DNA from: Sclerotiophoma versabilis
Lineage: Eukaryota; Ascomycota; Dothideomycetes; Pleosporales; Didymellaceae
Direction: 5' to 3'
DNA: 64,000 nucleotides
Assembly (NCBI GenBank): GCA_012274445.1
Contig: JAAROD010000015.1
Location: 62,001 to 126,000 of the forward strand
Shown here: positions 11,951 to 25,008 of the stretch, piece after piece
Layout: every line of letters starts with the position of its first letter
How positions within the stretch are numbered: the stretch's first letter is position 1
The notes under the pieces: model-generated
The model's database searches: none
Seen by the model: only the letters and a program-made list of their open reading frames with translations
Told to the model about the DNA's origin: nothing
Translations under genes and position numbers: made by a program

Positions 11951-14699
11951 GAATATTAAGTTTAACCTAGTAGAGGTCTTATATATAGGCTACTTAAAGC
12001 TTTCTATTTTTCTAATTTAGCTTTTTACTAAGTTTATTAGTCTAAATATTTTTTAGGTTTAGCTAGACCTAGTCTCTAACTTGGTATTTAGGTGCTAGTT
12101 ATCTTATATAGTTAGCCTAAGCTTTCTATTATTATTAGAAGTATATTATTACTAAAATTACCTAGTTTACTACTTAGTATAAGGTCTATATAATTATTTT
12201 AGCCTACTTCTTTAGATCTATTATATAATCTATTAGGTTGCCTTTAGCTAGGTTATCTAGCAGGTTTAGAGAAAATAGTATATTCTTAAACCTATATTAA
12301 AGAAAGAAGAGTAAGACTTTAGTTATTAAGTTTATATAGGTATTAAGTATTAGTTCTAGTATTAGAGTAAGTATAGCCTAGTTATCTTATACTTAGTTTA
12401 TATATATATATACTACTACTTTAATATTACTATTAGCTCTTTTAGTAAGTCTATTTATTTATAGGTAGAATATAGTAGAAAGATTCTGTTATATACCTAA
12501 AAGTTTATATACTCTTCTTTAGAGTTTACTAATAAACTAAGTACTTCTATTTAAGGTAATAGACTATAGAAGTTTATATAGTTAGTAAACTTCTTATATT
12601 AATACCTAAGTAATATTATCTACTTTAATCTTCTTTAAGATAATTAGATTTATACTCTTACTTAGTTAGTCTTTTATAGCTATAAGGTTTATATAACCTA
12701 AGAAAAGTAGAAAACTAGTAATAAAATTAACTATAAGATCTTACTATATACAGCTAGGCACTAGTAATAGTTATAGGTAACTATATTTTCTATCTCTCTA
12801 AGAGGTACTTTACTAATAAATATTATAGTTCTATATAAAGTAATAGTTATCTTTACTTATATCTAGCTAGTACTATATTCTTACTATTATATAGTAGGTT
12901 TCTTTCTTTCTAGAGTATTCTGTCTAGACTATAAGATACACTTACTATTTAATACCTATATAAAAAGGTTTACTATTTAGTACCTAGGTTCTATTTCTCT
13001 ACTAGAGTTTATTATTATCTATTACTATATAGTTGCCTTAGAATACTACTATTTTTTTTATAATAGTATTTAGAGATCTTATACTATTCTTAATAGCTTA
13101 TTATATAGCTAAGTATATCTTATTATCTTTTACAGCTTAGTTCTAGTAATAAGCTATTAAGTTATCTAGAAGTAGTAGCTAAGGTAAGATATCTAATAAG
13201 ATAGTATTCTCTAAAGTAAGAGTAGGTAGTTATATAGAAGTAGTATAGGTAAGGTCCTATTAATAGAATAGTATAAGTATAATAAACTCTCTACTAGTAA
13301 GCTGCTTATTATCTTCTTCTTAGAGTATGTCTTAGTTTCTTTTTAACAGGGCGTCTGCTTATATATTCTCTTTTCCTAGTCTATAGCAGATCTTTATATT
13401 ACTAAACTAGAATATAATTTAAGCCTATTATATATATTCTCTAGTAAGCTTTTATTTCTTAGTAAAGTACTTAAGGTTCTTATAGTTAGTAATAACTTTA
13501 AACTCTTATATACTTTAGAGTTTAGTATTCTATTTCTATAGGCAGAAGATTACTACTAGAAGTTTCTTATTATAGATAGAGTAGTTTACTTTATAAGAAA
13601 GAAACTTTTATAAGAAATATATAACTATATAGAGGCTACTAAATATATCTTCTTATAAGAGAGTAGTACCTATAGTAAAGCTAGAGAAATTATATTTAAC
13701 TATAGCCTTCTTTTCTAAGTCTAAGGTAGTAAGTACTTTATCTAATAGAAAGGCTTCTTTTAAAGCTAGAAAGGCTTACTCTTACTTCTTCTTCTATTAG
13801 AATAGTAAGTCTTTCTTTATAAGCTATATAAGCAGCTTAGATAGAGTAGTAAAGTTTTTAATAAACTTTCTATAGAAATTACTAAATTCTAGAAACTCTT
13901 ATATACTCTTAATAGTAGTTAAAGCTTACTACTTCTTAATTACTTATACCTTTTTAGAATCTATAAAAATCCTCTTTTTAGCTTCTAGAATAAAGCTAAG
14001 GTACTTTGTATATTAGATATTAAATTTATACTTATTAAGTTCTAAGTATAGGCTAGGTTTCTATAAGTATTTAACTACTTATTATATATATTTATAATAT
14101 TTCTATAGAGACCTCTTAGTAAAAATAAGAATATTATCTAAGTATATAGAGGTAAAGTTATCTAGAAAGTTTCTTAGAGCCTAGTTAATATACCTTTAAA
14201 AAGTACTTAGAGTATTTACTAATCTAAATAGTATTATAAGCTATTTATATAATCTAAACCTTATATAGAAGGTAGTTATCTATTTCTATTTTTTAGATAT
14301 TCTAATCTTATAGAAAGTAGTAGTAATATCTAGCTTTATATACTAAGTAGCTTATCTAATTAGATTTAAAGTTTCTTTAATTAGTAGAAGAAGGTATTAA
14401 TTTTTTTTATAAGAGTATTAAGCACTCTATAGTCTATATAAAAGTAAAGTCTACCTTCTAGTTTTTATATAAATAGTACTAGTAAGGCTACTAGTAAGTT
14501 ACTAGCTCTAATAAACTTCTTTTTAAGTAGGTTTAGTAGTATATAGTATAAGATAAGAAGCTTATCTCTAAATATTATATAGAGTAGGCTGTATAGTACT
14601 TCTAGAGTCTTTCTATCTACTTTATTTAGCTTAATTATATAATCTACCTTTAGGCCTCTATATAGTAGTAGCTTATTTTCTTCTTCTAGAATAAATAGC
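11950..14699 (-). pseudogene. Gypsy A pol: reverse transcriptase, RNase H, integrase (broken)
   Basis: On the minus strand near 14,600-14,680 the frame reads DYIIKLNKVDRKTLEV, the segment at the start of Gypsy RT. Near 14,120-14,160 it reads SIYLDNILIFTK, the YxDD box with the second Asp changed to Asn, followed by LYLELNKYKF, the usual RT thumb motif with its Cys lost. RNase H and integrase are expected at about 13,400-13,750 and 12,200-13,000, where coding texture persists, but I did not resolve every motif. Stops are mostly TAG/TAA at former CAG/CAA. The upstream part of pol continues at 22,149 beyond the Copia insertion. Confidence 0.8.
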
Positions 14700-14991
14700 T
14701 ATTAATAAGCTTACAGTATAATACTTAGGTAATTAAATAATTAATTAGTGCCTATCTATCTAGACGTAATAACTATTTATATATAAAGGAAATATTATTA
14801 GTTACATAACTCTAGAATTAAGCTTATAGGTAGTAGCAGGTTTACTTAACTATAGTTAGCTTAACTACTAAGCTTCTTAAGAGTTGGCTATAAGCTTAGG
14901 CGCACAGGCTTATACTTTAAGTAATACCTAGCTCTAATATAACAACGCCTTACTTAGCCTAGCAGTAAGCTAGCAGCTTACTTATATAATA
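14700..14991 (-). repeat. 3' LTR of Copia copy 2
   Basis: The 292-bp LTR begins TATTAATAAGCTTACAG and ends CTTATATAATA. Nearly all differences from its partner at 21,857 are transitions of the C-to-T or G-to-A kind, as RIP makes. The preceding five bases ATAGC are the target duplication. Confidence 0.9.
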
Positions 14992-15689
14992 TACTCTCTA
15001 GATAGTCTTCTATAAATAAAGGAGTATCTAATAAACTACTATATACCTTATTACTTTATTTAGTAGTAATTATTATACTTTCTATATAAGGCACTGTTTT
15101 AAGCTTCTAATTATTATTAGAGAAGCTTATTTTGCTAGCGCAAACTTTTCGTGTTAGTTTATACTTCTACTTTAACCTTATAATATTAAGCAGCTCTGCG
15201 TATTACTAGACACTTAACTTAAAATATACAGCTTAACTGCGTACTATCTACTTAATTTTAACTTCTCTATTACCTAGTTTATTTATAGTTAGAGTTTTTA
15301 TATAACGTCTTATAGTAATAAGCAGCGTAGGCGCAGAGTAAGCAGCTTACTTTACCTTTACTAGAGCTAATTATTATATAATTAGCTCTCTCTACTAATT
15401 TTAACTATTTCTAAGTCTATTACTATAGCTATAAGTACTCTTTTATTTTACTCTTAATTTAAGCTTCTTCTACCTATTTAGCTACTTACTATAAGCTTCT
15501 TAAGCTTCTTATGCCTCTTAAGTTGCTTATAACTTATTATTTAAGCTTAAGTTATAGCTAGAAGGTAGCTGCTCTTTTTCTACTAGCTTAGATAGCTTCT
15601 AATTAAGCTTCTTATATAGCTTTCCTAGGCTCTTTTTAACTATTTAGCTAACTTTAGATAGAAAGAACCTAAGTCTAAGCACCTTACGC

Positions 15690-16240
15690 GCACTACTGCT
15701 GCTACTACTACTAATACTAAGCACTGCTGCGCTGCTGCTGCTGCTGCTAACTATACTGCTACTGCCTGCGCTCTGCTCCTTGCGCCTTGCGCGCCTGCTG
15801 CCTGCCTCTACTACTTAGTCTTACCTTTAGGTATTAGTAGTTTAGCTTTAGCTATTTAAGCTTCTTCTACTAGGCCCCTAGGCTCTATTAGAGACCCTAG
15901 CCCCCTCCCCTCTTACCTATTACTACTGCCCCCCCTCTAGCTGCCTTCTCTACTGCTGCTGCTGCCTCTACCTCCGCCTCTGCTAGCTTCTGCCTCTACT
16001 ACTACTACTACTACTATTATACCTGTTATAGGTACTGCGTAGGGTAAGCGTAGAACTGTGCTCTACTTAGGCTGTGTGCATACTCTACTAGTTAACAGCT
16101 TAGCTGCACAGTGCTATAACGTAGCTAACGCTAGCCCCTGCGCCTGCTGCTGCTTCTAGTGCTCTTTAGAGTATTCCTGTTACTCTATATAGGTTCTAGA
16201 GCTTCTTAAGCTTATAGTATATAAACTAACAGCTCTTATA
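15690..16240 (+). pseudogene. Accessory ORF antisense to Copia pol, Ala/Pro/Cys-rich (degraded)
   Basis: In the 1.8-kb space between Copia RNase H and the 3' LTR, the plus strand (opposite to pol) has one long frame with only about five stops in some 180 codons. It starts in a Thr/Ala/Cys-rich stretch at 15,690, passes through a Pro/Leu/Ser-rich part at about 15,880-16,020, and ends in a less biased part near 16,040-16,230 with VLYLGCVHTLLVN and SPCACCCF. The local base composition is much richer in C than its surroundings. I recognise no domain. The direction and frame are inferred from the scarcity of stops alone. Confidence 0.45.
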
Positions 16241-16799
16241 GCTCTAGCTCTCTTAAGGCAGTTAGTATTACTCTTACTAATAAGCTGCTAGCGTCTAGAG
16301 GTGTAACTACTTCTATAGGTTACTATTCTTTCTCTATAATATAGTTTAGTGCTAATAAGCTTATAGAGGTCTATAGACCTGCACGTTACTTAGCGCGTAA
16401 TAAAGGAGCTTCTAGCAGAGGGTTATAGTTTTAACAGAGACTAAGAGAGAAGCTCTAGATTTAGGAGTTTAGTAGCAGGCACCTAAGAGAAGGGGGTTGT
16501 CCTCTCTAGCAGTTAAATTAATTATTTACTCTCTCTTTTAACTACTCTTTTTATAACTCTATAACCTATTATACCTTACTATTTATATTATAAAGGTTTA
16601 GGTAGGTTAAAAAGCGCTTATAAGCCTGCCTAGGAAGTGCTTTTATTAACCTGTTAGCAGGTATCTTACTTATCTTCATATAGGTTACTATAAAGGTACC
16701 TTTTATATACTCCTATTTAAGCTATATATTCTATATATCTATATAGCGCAGCTAGGTAGTAAGCTGCTTACTTTCTTCTACTACTAACTATATAGTTTG

Positions 16800-19700
16800 C
16801 TAATTATTACAGAATATCTCCTAAGTAACCTCTAGGTTAAGGCAGAGCTTATAGAGAAATTGCTTTAGTAGTACTCTCTTTAGCTATATACTTAAGAGCT
16901 AGCAGTTTAGCTTTAGTTATTAAGGTACTTACTATAGACTACCTAGCTGCCTTCTATATAATTAGGCTGCTAAAGAGCTATATAATATACCTCTAAGATA
17001 ATTAACGTAATTTACTATTATTAGTAAATAAAGCGTCTCTGCATATAAGAAGCTAGCTACCTAAATAAGCTCTATACTATATACCTAGGTGCTTAGTTCT
17101 ATATAGGTAGCTAATAACTTAAGCAGCTGCTTAGAAGTAAGTAGCTCTAGAATTTATAAGATAGTAAGATAGCTAAGAAGCTGTATATGTAACGTCTAGC
17201 TATATTATAATTATAGTATATAATATTAACTCTACCTACTTCTAATAAGCCTTAATTTCTTGCTTTAAAGCTGCTCCTGTATGCTTCTAAAGCTTAATTA
17301 TAGAAAAAGAGATGCTTAGAAGTAACCTCTTCTCTAAAACCTTAAACTTAGTAGTAAGCTTCTTAATATAGAAGTTATAAGTAAGTATTATTACTTAAGC
17401 TGCTTAATCTTATATAATATAAACTTCTAAGAACTATTTAGCAGCTCTATAATCTATAATTTAATATTTAGCTATTAATAAGCTTATTAACTACTCTGTA
17501 GTTACTTAATTATTCTTATAATAGGTAAGAAGAATATTATTAATATAGAAGAGTAAGATAATTTTTTACTTATTATTAAAGAATAAGCATAGCTCTTCTT
17601 TTAATACTATTAAACTAAGCTTCTAGAGGGTGCTAGACAGCTCCTTATACTATAGGATAGAGGAGTTCTAGAAACCGTATAGAGCCTGTAGTAGTAGTAC
17701 TACCTGCTTAGGCTTCTTAAATCCATTAGGCAGCTTATATAGTACTAGTAGCTAGTCTTAGCAGCTTATATTGAGAAACATGCTGCTTACGTTATACTAC
17801 AGCAGCTCTAAATTAAACTAAGCTGCTACAGCAACTATAGTACAGAAGGACCTTACAGTAAGCATTATAGTATAGGTTAACTTAATTAAATTCTTTACCT
17901 AGAGGTCTCTATATATATATATTCTAGCTTTGTATTTTATAAAGTAGCCGTCTTAATTAAGCTTATAAGTAAATACCTATTTAAGCAGCAGGGCTCTAGC
18001 CTAGGAGCTTGTTTTGTCTATTTCTTTCTAGGTATTTTTCTTAGTAAGCATTGCAATCTCTTTTATGCAGGCCTAGTAGAATAGAGCGCCTAGAGAGTAA
18101 TTAGTAAGCTCTTTCTATATATTAGAAACTAAAGGGAGCTAGTTATAGTATACCTACTACCTATTTTTAGCTAATAGTTTCTCTAACCTTATTACTAAGG
18201 CTATAATAACTGTATAGATTATAATAAGATCTCTTCTCTAGTTTCTATACTTATTTATATAATTAAATAAGCTTCTAAGTAGCTAAAGGTAACTATCTTA
18301 CTCTATTAAGCTTATTATAGTATATATACCTGCTCTGTTATCTTCTCTAAGCTTATTACGCTTTTAGTTGCATAGCCTGCAGCTTAATTATATTAGTAGG
18401 CTAATAGTTCTACGCTAATTAGCGCAGCTTATAGTTAGTTTACCTACTCTTGTTAATCTCTAAGAAGGTATAAGAACAATTAGAGAGTTAGGTCTTCTTA
18501 TTAGTAGATTATTATAATTCTTATTACCTGCTAGAGGGCTCTCTTCTTTAATAGTAGAGTATACTTTCTATAAGCTTCTAGACAGGTACTCCTCTACAGA
18601 AGCTTCTCTACCTACTACTAGCTGCTTAGGTTCTAGTATTAGGTTAGAGGAGAGAAGGCCTAGTTCTTAGCGCTCTACGCAGATCTCTATTAGTTTACTA
18701 GCTAAGCTAACTAATTGCGTAGTCTCTACCTTAGAAGCTTACTTATTACTAGACTAGCCTTCTACTAATTAAGCTTCTTCTAAGAGCTTACCCCTAAGCT
18801 GTTGTATAGAGAGTAATTCAAGTAATAGATCTTCTTCCTTAGTAATAGAGAGCTTAATTACTTCTTCTATATCTACTATCTTACTAGGCTTATAGAGGAC
18901 TTCTATAACCTCTACTACTTCTATAACTAGAAGCGCAGTTAACTTATTAACCTAGTTATAAAAGAGCTTCTTATTAAAGGTTATGTTGCGTGTTGTAATT
19001 ACCTAGTTAAGTTAGAGTACCTATATACAGTATATGTTAGAAGCTTAATAACTAATAAGGTAACTAATATAACCTCTTAGAGTAACTTTAAAGCTTCTTC
19101 TATTACAGCTAGCTGCTTATTCTCTATTTAAGGGATATGCTTAGCAGCTATACGCATATATCCTGCTCTAATTAGGTCTTAGATTAGCTGTAAGTGCTCT
19201 TACCTGCTTAGGTTAGTACTATTAAAAGTACTGCGCAAACTACTAATTAAGCTTCTTATTTAGGCTATATAGCTTATTTAAGTACATAGGACTTATGTTA
19301 TAGAGCTACGCAGCAGCTATAACAACCTCTAGCTAGAGCTTCTTAGGTAGGTTTACGCTGCTCCTTATTTTTATTAACTTAGTAATTATCTTCTATCTAC
19401 CTCTCTCTACTGCACTATTTAGCTTATGTGTATAGAGAGGTATATACTTAATATTAATCTCTATATTAAGCGCCTAGCGCTTATATATAGAGCTCCCTTA
19501 CTATAGTAGTATAGCTATGTTATTATCTTAGCTAATCTTATAGATTTTAAGCTTATACTAAGTAGCTACCTAGCTTAAAAAATTAGTAAGAACTTAGAGA
19601 ATTTTAATTTAAGTCTTTCCCTGTAGCAGGTACATAAAGAGCTTCCTACTATAGTACTCTTTAATTAAAAGTATTTATAACTTACCTCTATAGCCTAGAG

Positions 19701-21856
19701 GCATATTAAATAGGTCCTAGCTAATTTGCTAGAAGAGGTAAGCTAGTTTCTTATACTTTCTTTATAATACTACCTGCTTAGCGTAGGTTATTATATAACT
19801 CTTATAATTCTTCTAGAGTACTCTAGCTATATATATACTGCGCACGCACTTTATAAGTGCTTATAGAGCTTCTAGGCTAAGGTAGCTAGCTCTAGTATGC
19901 TAAAGGCCCTTACTTAAGCTATAGAGATAGAAGTTATATAATTGTTTTATTATTACTATATTTAAAAGGCTTATAGAATAGTAAGAAAGAGGTTTATATT
20001 TAAGAAAAGTAAGGTTATAAGTGCGCTGCAGAGTAGCACACATAATGCTTATATTAAGGTCTTTAATATATCCTACCTGCAGAGTACTGTTAAGCCCTAG
20101 GTACTATACCCTCTTTTCTTATAATTAAGCTTCTAAGATAATATTAATGTAGAAACCTTTAACTATAACAACATCCTAAAGAAGCAGGTCCTTAGTATAT
20201 AGGCCGCGCTTCCTATAAAGAGCATTCTTTAGTAAATAAGCTCCTTAGCCTGCTATAAGAAACGCTTAGGTGCCTACCTTTATAGTATTGCTAGGATTAG
20301 ATAGGTAGAAAGACCTAGGCATAAGGCGCTTAGCGCTGTTAACTAGGTGCATAGCAGCTCTATTGTCTAGAATTATACTTTTAGAGAGCAGATAAGCGTT
20401 AAAATCTATAAGGTTATACACCCCTAGAGTCTCTCTTATTAGCTAGGTATTACTAAGAGCGCTTATTATCCTTAGGTTAATTAGAGCTGCTTGTACATTG
20501 CCTAGAAACTTAACTTATAGTATCCTAGCTACTAGTTAGGGACCTCCTAAGGCCTAGATTAAGTAGCAAGTTTTTAAGTACTAGCTAAGTTGCTTAATTT
20601 CCTTCTTAAGGTCTTTAAACTCCCTATAATTAAGCTTCTAGAGTATTTACTAACAAGCTTAGTCTTCTAGTCTATATAGAGGTAAAGATAAGCCTATTAC
20701 TATAGTCTTAAGTGCTTAGCACTGTATTGGTTTCTATAGGTAGGTATAACCTTTAGTCTTGCAGAGGCAACTATAGCCTGTTTATTTTAAACTTAAGCTA
20801 TTAGGCTTCTCTGCAGAAGCTCCTTAGGCGTCTAATTAATTACTAAAGGTTATAAATACCTTTAAGTTATCTTTACCTAACCTAATTATATATTTATGCA
20901 TTAAGCTACTAAAGACCCTACTTACTTAGTCTAAATTAAGCGTTTTAAGCCCTAGGATAGTATCCTAGATAATCCTTTAGTATATAGTATAAGCCTATTC
21001 TAGAGTAATTCTATGCCCTAACATATTAAGAAAATCTTAAATAGTAAGCTCCTTATTAACTTCTATAAGCTTATAAGACTTAGCTCTTATATATAGGTAT
21101 AACTACTTCTAGTACTAGTCTTATAGAGTAGCTTGTCCTTGCCTAGCTACTCTAAGGTAGGCTCTATACTCTGCCCTAACTTAGTTCTTAGTACTTAGTA
21201 TAGTAGAAGCAAGCTTCTAGCATAGTGCTCGCATAAGCAATTGCAGTATAGTCTTATTATTAGTAATAAGCTGCACTATTACTAGTAAGATAATTAATAG
21301 AGCTACTATAGTATTAACCTAGTTCTATAATTTCTAAAGACGCTCTACCTTAGCAGCCTACTTGCTTATTTATATTTTGTATTTTGCAAGCTTATAGTTA
21401 TATGCCTTAGGGCTTAATTGCGCTTTAGTAGGTTAGGTAGACTAGCTACAGGTAGCTTGTGCATGCAGGTAGTTGTTATAGGTTAAGCTAGTTAATAGAT
21501 GCCTAGCAGCTCCTAGCTCTATAATTAAGCTAATAGTAGGCAGCTTAAGAGCTCCTTTATGCATACCTAGCGCATTAGAGGCGTCTAGGTTAATAAGATC
21601 CTATACATTACGTAGCTTAGCGTGCTAGGTAAGCTAAATATACTAATTAGGCTAGTTATTTCTAGAGCGCAGCTAGTAGGTACCAGCTAGTATAGCTAAT
21701 AAAGCTTATAAGCTGTAGTTAACCAGCTTACCTATTATTTAGTTTAGTAGCAGAGTAAAAGAGAGTTTTAATTAGAGTAGTTAAGTATTATCTAAAAGGC
21801 TTAATTAGCTAAGTGCGCAGAGAGATCTACTACTCTTTAGAAGCTAGGCTTATAAC
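16800..21856 (-). pseudogene. Copia gag-pol, RIP-inactivated (copy 2)
   Basis: The minus strand near 16,860-16,990 reads the RNase H motif TKAKLLALKYIAKEST. Near 17,520-17,590 it reads LCLFFNNK*KIILLFYINNILL, the Copia RT core in which both catalytic Asp codons have become Asn, a typical G-to-A outcome of RIP. Integrase and gag should occupy about 18,600-21,800, and this part aligns over its length with 1,800-5,090 in copy 1. No intact frame of useful length remains, so the copy cannot encode an active enzyme. Confidence 0.85.
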
Positions 21857-22148
21857 TGTTAACAAGCTTACAGTATAATACTTAGGTAATTAAATAATTA
21901 ATTAGTGCCTATCTATCTAGACGTAATAACTATTTATATATAAAGGAAATATTGTTAGTTACATAACCCTAGAATCGAGCTTATAGGCAGTAGCAGGTCT
22001 GCTTAACTATAGTTAGCTTAACTACTAAGCTTCTTAAGGGTTAGCTATAAGCTTAGGCGCACAGGCTTATACTTTAGGTAATGCCTAGCTCTAATACAAT
22101 AACGCCTTACTTAGCCTAGCAGCAAGCTAGCAGCTTACTTGTGCAATA
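21857..22148 (-). repeat. 5' LTR of Copia copy 2
   Basis: The 292-bp LTR starts TGTTAACAAGCTTACAG and ends TTGTGCAATA. It is the less mutated of the pair. It is followed at once by the target duplication ATAGC (22,149-22,153) and then by resumed Gypsy A sequence. Confidence 0.92.
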
Positions 22149-24089
22149 ATAGCTAAATATATAATTATAGATATATAAAGAGTATAGCTTATACTTCTTC
22201 TTTTATTATCTAGGTCTTAGGTTTTAAAGCCTTTTAGATATCTTATATACTAGTAGTAAAGACTTAAACTCTAGAGTCTTTCTTATAGCTCTTCTATATA
22301 TAGTACTAGAAGGCTACTACTAATATAAAGTAGTAGTTTAGAGAGGTAAGCACTTTAGTACTTTATATAGTAACTTTATATAACTTTATCTATAGTAATC
22401 TTCTCTAGAAGTTAATAACTTCTCTAATATTCTCTAGCTAGGTTTTCTCTAAGATTATATTATACTTATATATTAATAGGCTAATATAAGCTGCTACTTA
22501 TAGCTATTATATACCTCTAATATTAAGAGTAAATTCTATAATCTTAGAAATCTTACTTATCTAGTTATTTACTTTTTCTATCCTAATAGAAGTAATTAGT
22601 ATATATAGTAAGTTTATTCTTTATATAAACTATTTATTTACTAGGTAATAAGTAAAGTAACTATTATTAATTATAGTAGTAGCTTATATAGTTAAGTTTA
22701 TAATTATATAAATTATTATAGGTTTTATTATAGCTAGTTAATAGAGTAAAGAATATATAGTTTATATAGGCTTTAGAACTTATTAAAGAGGCTCTAGTAT
22801 ATAACTTTTAGCTAGGGCTAGTCTTTTCTCTTATTTTTAGAGGAAAACGTCTCTTTAGTAGGTTAGATAGAAGTAACTCTAGAAGTTCTAGTAGTTACTT
22901 TCTACTTATCTATATAGAAAGGTAAGCTAAGAAGTACTCTTTTCTTATAATTCTATACTATATAGCCTTTATTACTATACTTTAAGCAGGTACCTATTAC
23001 TTATCTTTTCTAAAGTTCTTCTTCTATTCTCTAGTACTCTCTCTTCTTTATACAGGGCTAGTAAGCACCTACTATAGGCTACTAGTCTATTTTATTACTA
23101 TTTCTTTATTAAGGTTTCTAGAGAGTTAAGTTATATATCTAGATAGAGTAGCTATTACCTATAATCCTGTCTACAGCCTTAAGGTTCTCTTAGGTTATTC
23201 TAGTATACTATATAAACTGTTTATACGTCTTAAGTCTAGGTAGTTAGTATCTAGCTTAAGCTCTTAACAGCTTACTATTTAAACTATTCTTAAGATAGTT
23301 AATCTTCTAAGTAGAGCTTACTCTGTCTAAGGCTACCTCTTACAGCTTTAGGTTAAATATCTAGATATATAGATTAAAGTTATTTTTACCTTATTTTATT
23401 ATACGTAAGTACTTAAGAGCTTTTTTTTAAGTAGTAGAGTTCTTAAAGAACCTATTAAGGTATACCTAGGCCTTATTAAGTATTAGTAGAGTAGTACTAT
23501 TTATAAAGCCTATTATTATTAGAAATAGAGTATTAAATACTTAACTAGTTATATAAGTAATTATATAGTTAACTTAGTTCTTCTTAGTAGAGTATACTAG
23601 CTAGTCTCTATATAGCTTAGCCCGTACCTTTATCTTCTATTAAAGATATTATTTATATAATTCTTTAGTAAATACTTCTATAGTAGGAAGCCTAGGCTTT
23701 TTAGCCTATTAAATAGTATAATCTTAGTAGTTACTTAAAGAGGTAGGACTAGAGGAAAAGTTTTATCTACTTTTTTCTAAGGTTTCTAGATAAGTATTAT
23801 TACTTAATATTCTTCTAAGTTTATTTATTTAGAATTATAGCTGCTTATATAGTTATCTCTCTTACTTACTTACTAGTTTATATAGGTTAGCTTTTAAAAA
23901 TTATATTATTACTATTAGATTATCTACTAATAGGCTGTGTAATAGGTCTTACTATTACTTATATAGATACTATAATTATATCTACTATTTATATATTAGC
24001 TAGCTACTAGGTAGCTATTAATTATAAAGGTTATCTTCTTCTATTATTATATACTTAGAGGGTTTAGTTAGTTTTAATCTTTCTACTTA
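22149..24089 (-). pseudogene. Gypsy A gag and upstream pol (broken)
   Basis: This is the 5' half of Gypsy A cut off by the Copia insertion. On the minus strand near 22,950-22,990 the frame reads CLKYSNKGYI, the start of a CCHC zinc knuckle in which the second Cys and the His have become Tyr (TGT to TAT and CAT/CAC to TAT/TAC). Gag would occupy 23,000-24,000 and protease plus the start of RT 22,150-22,900. Frames are interrupted throughout. Confidence 0.7.
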
Positions 24090-24276
24090 TATTAAGAGTT
24101 AAAGTAGCCTTCTAATAAGTATGCATTTATCCTATACTATAGAAGTAGAAAAATAGAGAAGAAAGAAGAAATTATCTCTTCTTATATAAGATATAGTAAG
24201 ATACTAAGCTATACTCTATAATTATGTGTATAGGTTTAGTATATAGTCTTATATACTTAGAGCTTAGCCTAGTATA
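24090..24276 (-). repeat. 5' LTR of Gypsy A
   Basis: This 187-bp partner of 10,067-10,253 starts TATTAAGAGTTAAAGTAG and ends TTAGCCTAGTATA. It is followed by the target duplication GTCTA at 24,277-24,281. Confidence 0.87.
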
Positions 24277-24936
24277 GTCTACTTCTAGTTACTCTACTAT
24301 ACTATCTTTAGTCTTTCTAAATACTTAAAGCTTATAATAATAGCTTTTATTAATATTATACTTCTTATAAAGCTAAACTTATTAAAGTTATAGGTATCTT
24401 TATCTAGAATACTATACTTAGCTTTAGTATTCTCTACTAATAGAAACTAGTAACTAATAACCTTAGAAGTCTTATTTTAAGCTCTTTTATAGTTATACTA
24501 ATAGTTAAATTTAACTTTAAGCTCTAGCTAATATTTAATAAAGTAAGTAGCCTAATTCTTACTAATAAAGAGTTAAGAGTACTTAGTAAGTAAAGAATTA
24601 GCTATATTCTCTATATTAGTAAGCTAGAGTAAGTAAACTTACTAGTTTAGCTTTAGTATATACTATAGAATTTTCTTCTTTTTAGTACTAGTTAGCTATA
24701 TTATATAAAGGTTATAATTATATTATAAAAAGGTTCTTATTAGTTATATTATTATAGTATATTATATACTTAGTATTATATCTTATTAAATAGCCTAGAG
24801 TATAAGCTATATATTTCTTTTATTTAAGAGTATTTTATATTATTATATTAAAATATTATAAGTAGAGTAAAGTTTAGTATAGTCTTAGTAAAAGTAGCTA
24901 GCTTACTTAGGTAGCTAGCTTACTTATAGAGTATAT
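24277..24936 (-). mobile_element. pogo/Fot1-like transposon (B), right part with TIR
   Basis: This is the continuation of the element broken at 10,066. It carries the N-terminal half of the minus-strand transposase. It ends in an inverted repeat (about 24,870-24,936) with the internal motif TAGCTAGCTTACTTA twice and terminal GTATAT followed by TA. With 9,228-10,066 it totals about 1.5 kb of an expected 1.86 kb. Confidence 0.72.
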
Positions 24937-25008
24937 TATTAGGTCTTAAAGTATATTAAAGATTTATATATTCTCTTATTCTTAGTAATAGAATCTATTA
25001 TTAAGTTA

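Larger units (their letters stand above)
14700..22148 (-). mobile_element. Copia LTR retrotransposon, complete, nested in Gypsy A (copy 2)
   Basis: Two 292-bp LTRs (14,700-14,991 and 21,857-22,148) enclose about 6.87 kb. The target duplication ATAGC is exact at 14,695-14,699 and 22,149-22,153. The better LTR starts TGTTAAC and ends GTGCAATA, where canonical AACA has become AATA. Pol is on the minus strand from about 21,800 down to 16,800. An extra 1.8 kb separates RNase H from the 3' LTR. RIP is milder here than in Gypsy A (more CpG, GCAG and TGC remain), consistent with a later insertion, although stops still break every domain. Confidence 0.92.
10067..24276 (-). mobile_element. Gypsy LTR retrotransposon (family A), complete but interrupted and RIP-degraded
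   Basis: Two 187-bp LTRs (10,067-10,253 and 24,090-24,276) bound the element. The five bases GTCTA stand on both sides (10,062-10,066 and 24,277-24,281) as the target duplication. Without the inserted Copia the element is about 6.76 kb, a normal Gypsy size. Coding runs on the minus strand: gag zinc knuckle at about 22,950-22,990, then protease/RT, RNase H and integrase down to about 12,000. The reading frame context is continuous across the Copia insertion at 14,699/22,149. All frames are broken by RIP-type stops. Confidence 0.88.
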
